Shown here: one piece after another, positions 5,580-7,542 of the stretch
Numbering within the stretch: position 1 is the first letter of the stretch
Layout: each line of letters begins with the position of its first letter
Assembly (NCBI GenBank): GCA_913774795.1
Contig: CAJYIL010000378.1
Coordinates: 1-7,542 of the forward strand
Direction: 5' to 3'
Length of the DNA stretch: 7,542 nucleotides
DNA from: Pseudobdellovibrionaceae bacterium
Lineage (GTDB): Bacteria; Bdellovibrionota; Bdellovibrionia; Bdellovibrionales; JAMPXM01
Notes under the pieces: model-generated
What the model was told of the DNA's origin: nothing
The model's input: the letters and a program-made list of their open reading frames with translations, nothing else
The model's database searches: none
Position numbers and translations under genes: made by a program

Positions 5580-7542
5580 CTAGCGTTGAAGTTCTGATTT
5601 CACAAAGTTCTTCATGCGCCAGACTTTGCGCGCATTCACGCGTCCGTACTGAACCCACATCGGGCCCTTCGCGGGAAGTTTCGCCATCTCCGTCGCCGGA
5701 ATCGAGAAGATCAGAGAATTCAACTTTCCCGTCGGAGCGTAACGGCTCACCGAATATTTATTCCCCGCCATGACGAGAGTGGGGAGCTGAGCTTCAGCCG
5801 GGAATACGCCTTCTTGCGTTCTCACAGCGATCTCAAGAGCCTCGCGGCCCGAGAGATACTTCGACGCTCGGATCGACTTCGTCGCTAAAACAGCCGCGTT
5901 ATTCACGACAAGCTTCGTGTTCGGGAAAAGTGGTGTCACGTTCGGAGGAACCGGCGCCATGTTTTCTTTTGCCGCTTCGACACGTGCGGCATTGCTGTTG
6001 TTATTGTTCTTGCCGAACAGATGATCGAGGTTGTTGTTGGAGACCGGGTCGCCTGTCTGACTCGAGGTATTGATGATCTCCTGCGGTTGGAGCGGAAGAT
6101 TCATCGCGGCCATGAACGCGGCGATATCGTTCGAGGCAAACCGCACGTTTGCGAAGTGCAGTGAGCCTTTCGTTGTTTTGTCGAAGATCACGCGAACGCC
6201 TCGCACCTGAAAGCTTGCCGGCAAGGCGAAGTCGGCAATCGGAACACGAACCGTCTGGTAAAGATCGACGTTGTGAGCGGGACCGATCAAATCGGCGTAT
6301 TTCGTGACGACAACGGGAGTCGAGATAACACCTTTTGCATCTACAAGTGCGATCGAGAACTCCGTCGCTTTCTCGGCGATCTGATCGACCGGTCGACCGA
6401 TCCGTAAATCCAGCGATGTAAAAGCGCTGACGTCGCGACCTTGGCCTTCGTCAGCCCAGTTGAGCTGCATGAAGTGATCGGCGCCTGCAGTCGTCCACTC
6501 GACTACGGCACGGCTCGGCGCTTCGGTGTTTTCATTTTTCACCGTGACGCCGTTTGCAAGGTTCGCTTTTTTGTTCGAGCTCACACCAGACGCGTTGTCG
6601 AAATCATCGACCACGACATCGTACTTGCGATCGATCGTGTACACGTTGTCGCGATCGACACGAGTCATCGTGCTTAAAGCCAAAGGCACTTCGAATGACG
6701 GATCAAAGAGTCCGCCCATCTTCGCATCGCGTTCGGCGCCGACGTTCGCGAGCATGAAAGCGCTCAATGAGATCTTGGCGATTTTCTGCTGTGTCTCTGA
6801 CTCAGGACCGGGGCCGTGCACTTCTTTGTGCGACAGGCAACCCATGGATTCATCGGTCTTCCACTCGGTGTTGTAGAAGTTGTGGTTGGTTCCCCAAACC
6901 ATCTCGAGGGACTTCGGAGTTTGGCGCGTCTCGGTGAGTTTCTTCAACATGCGCTCAAACGGCATGCGGCCTTGAAGATCGCTGACGTCGCCGTCGCACA
7001 TCGGAAGAATTTGGTTCCACGCCATGTCGTCGGCATCGAGAACGCGGCCCGCCTGGCCATCGACCGATCCAATTTCGAAAATGCCGCGAATTTTCAGATT
7101 CGGAATGCGAGCCGGCCAGATCGAATTCGCGTCACGATACTGAGCCGCCGCTGCACGCATGCCTTCTCCGCCACGCGAGTGGCCCATGAGACCGACTTGA
7201 GAGATATCGACTTTACCTAAGAACAAGTTGTCGGCACCCAGCGATGAGGGAGCTCCGCCCGATGTTGCCCACTGATTCCAGAGTTCGATGTGGCGGAGAA
7301 CCAACCGACCACGCGCGAGATTGAGACCCCAGTCAGCATCGTTGCCGTTGCCGCACGTGATGCCGCGATTCGCGTTGATGGTGACAGCGATGTAACCGAG
7401 TGATGCGAGTTGCTCAGCGAGGTAGTTGTAACCCTCGTGGTTTTTGACGACCGTTTGGCCGGCCGGGCATGTGCCCTCGTTGGTGTAAGAACAGTCTCTA
7501 TCGTCTGTATCGCCGTCACGACAAGTCGAGTGATTTCCGTGG
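5580..7542 (-). CDS. Secreted-type alpha/beta hydrolase with C-terminal beta domains (5' end missing)
   Basis: This frame is open from the right edge to TAG 5580 and gives 653 visible residues; the start and any signal peptide lie outside. Visible residues 1-2 (HG, in HGNHSTC) fit the oxyanion-hole motif. HEGYNYLAEQLASLGYIAVTIN (35-56) is the next strand region, and GHSRGGEG holds the nucleophile Ser122. CDGDVSDLQG supplies the acid (Asp183 or Asp185), and GTNHNFYNTEW the catalytic His220. Together these mark a complete serine hydrolase of a secreted family with cutinase- or lipase-like fold; the substrate is unknown. Cys residues in the first 65 positions suggest disulfides and export. Residues about 300-470 are beta-rich with a VVDDFDN opening and resemble a ligand- or carbohydrate-binding beta sandwich. 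An Asn-rich linker follows (about 480-540), then an unrecognised domain to the end. An in-frame TTG at 7304 falls inside the catalytic domain and is not the start. Confidence 0.88.
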   Translation of the reverse strand, partial: HGNHSTCRDGDTDDRDCSYTNEGTCPAGQTVVKNHEGYNYLAEQLASLGYIAVTINANRGITCGNGNDADWGLNLARGRLVLRHIELWNQWATSGGAPSSLGADNLFLGKVDISQVGLMGHSRGGEGMRAAAAQYRDANSIWPARIPNLKIRGIFEIGSVDGQAGRVLDADDMAWNQILPMCDGDVSDLQGRMPFERMLKKLTETRQTPKSLEMVWGTNHNFYNTEWKTDESMGCLSHKEVHGPGPESETQQKIAKISLSAFMLANVGAERDAKMGGLFDPSFEVPLALSTMTRVDRDNVYTIDRKYDVVVDDFDNASGVSSNKKANLANGVTVKNENTEAPSRAVVEWTTAGADHFMQLNWADEGQGRDVSAFTSLDLRIGRPVDQIAEKATEFSIALVDAKGVISTPVVVTKYADLIGPAHNVDLYQTVRVPIADFALPASFQVRGVRVIFDKTTKGSLHFANVRFASNDIAAFMAAMNLPLQPQEIINTSSQTGDPVSNNNLDHLFGKNNNNSNAARVEAAKENMAPVPPNVTPLFPNTKLVVNNAAVLATKSIRASKYLSGREALEIAVRTQEGVFPAEAQLPTLVMAGNKYSVSRYAPTGKLNSLIFSIPATEMAKLPAKGPMWVQYGRVNARKVWRMKNFVKSELQR

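Overview
All recognisable genes in this window lie on the minus strand, so they are transcribed from high to low coordinates. The DNA is moderately GC-rich. It carries three proteins with a signal peptide or a secreted-type domain, a membrane-linked FadE-type acyl-CoA dehydrogenase and a TetR regulator. This suits a Gram-negative bacterium of the proteobacterial or Bdellovibrionota type. That placement is inference from gene content, since there is no rRNA or marker gene.

Layout in order of transcription. (1) 7542-5580: a secreted-type alpha/beta hydrolase lacking its N-terminus because it runs off the right edge. It has a complete Ser/Asp/His set, a beta-sandwich-like middle region, an Asn-rich linker and an unrecognised C-terminal domain. 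(2) 5523-4309: a beta-class carbonic anhydrase with a signal peptide and a disordered Pro/Ala/Ser/Thr/Lys-rich segment of roughly 190 residues before the catalytic domain. A perfect 9-bp hairpin abuts its start codon. (3) 4266-4239: a good sigma70-type promoter with an 18-bp imperfect palindrome filling its spacer. (4) 4216-3554: a TetR-family repressor. (5) 3505-1001: fadE, a full-length acyl-CoA dehydrogenase. (6) 990-921: two hairpins, the second an intrinsic terminator. (7) 846-364: a small exported beta-rich protein of unknown function. (8) 367-1: the start of an unknown, possibly RNase H-fold protein whose GTG start overlaps the previous stop codon, cut by the left edge.

The clearest functional unit is tetR-fadE: promoter, operator-like palindrome, regulator, beta-oxidation enzyme, terminator. 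The likely logic is autoregulation, with release of repression by a fatty acyl-CoA or fatty acid ligand, as in other TetR-type fatty-acid regulators. The ligand is inference. The hydrolase and carbonic anhydrase are 56 bp apart and may be co-transcribed, but share no obvious pathway. The window holds no tRNA, rRNA, CRISPR array, insertion sequence or large repeat that I can see, and no gene-free stretch longer than about 150 bases. I see no convincing new multi-gene system. The most unusual items are the carbonic anhydrase architecture with its start-codon hairpin, and the tetR control region.
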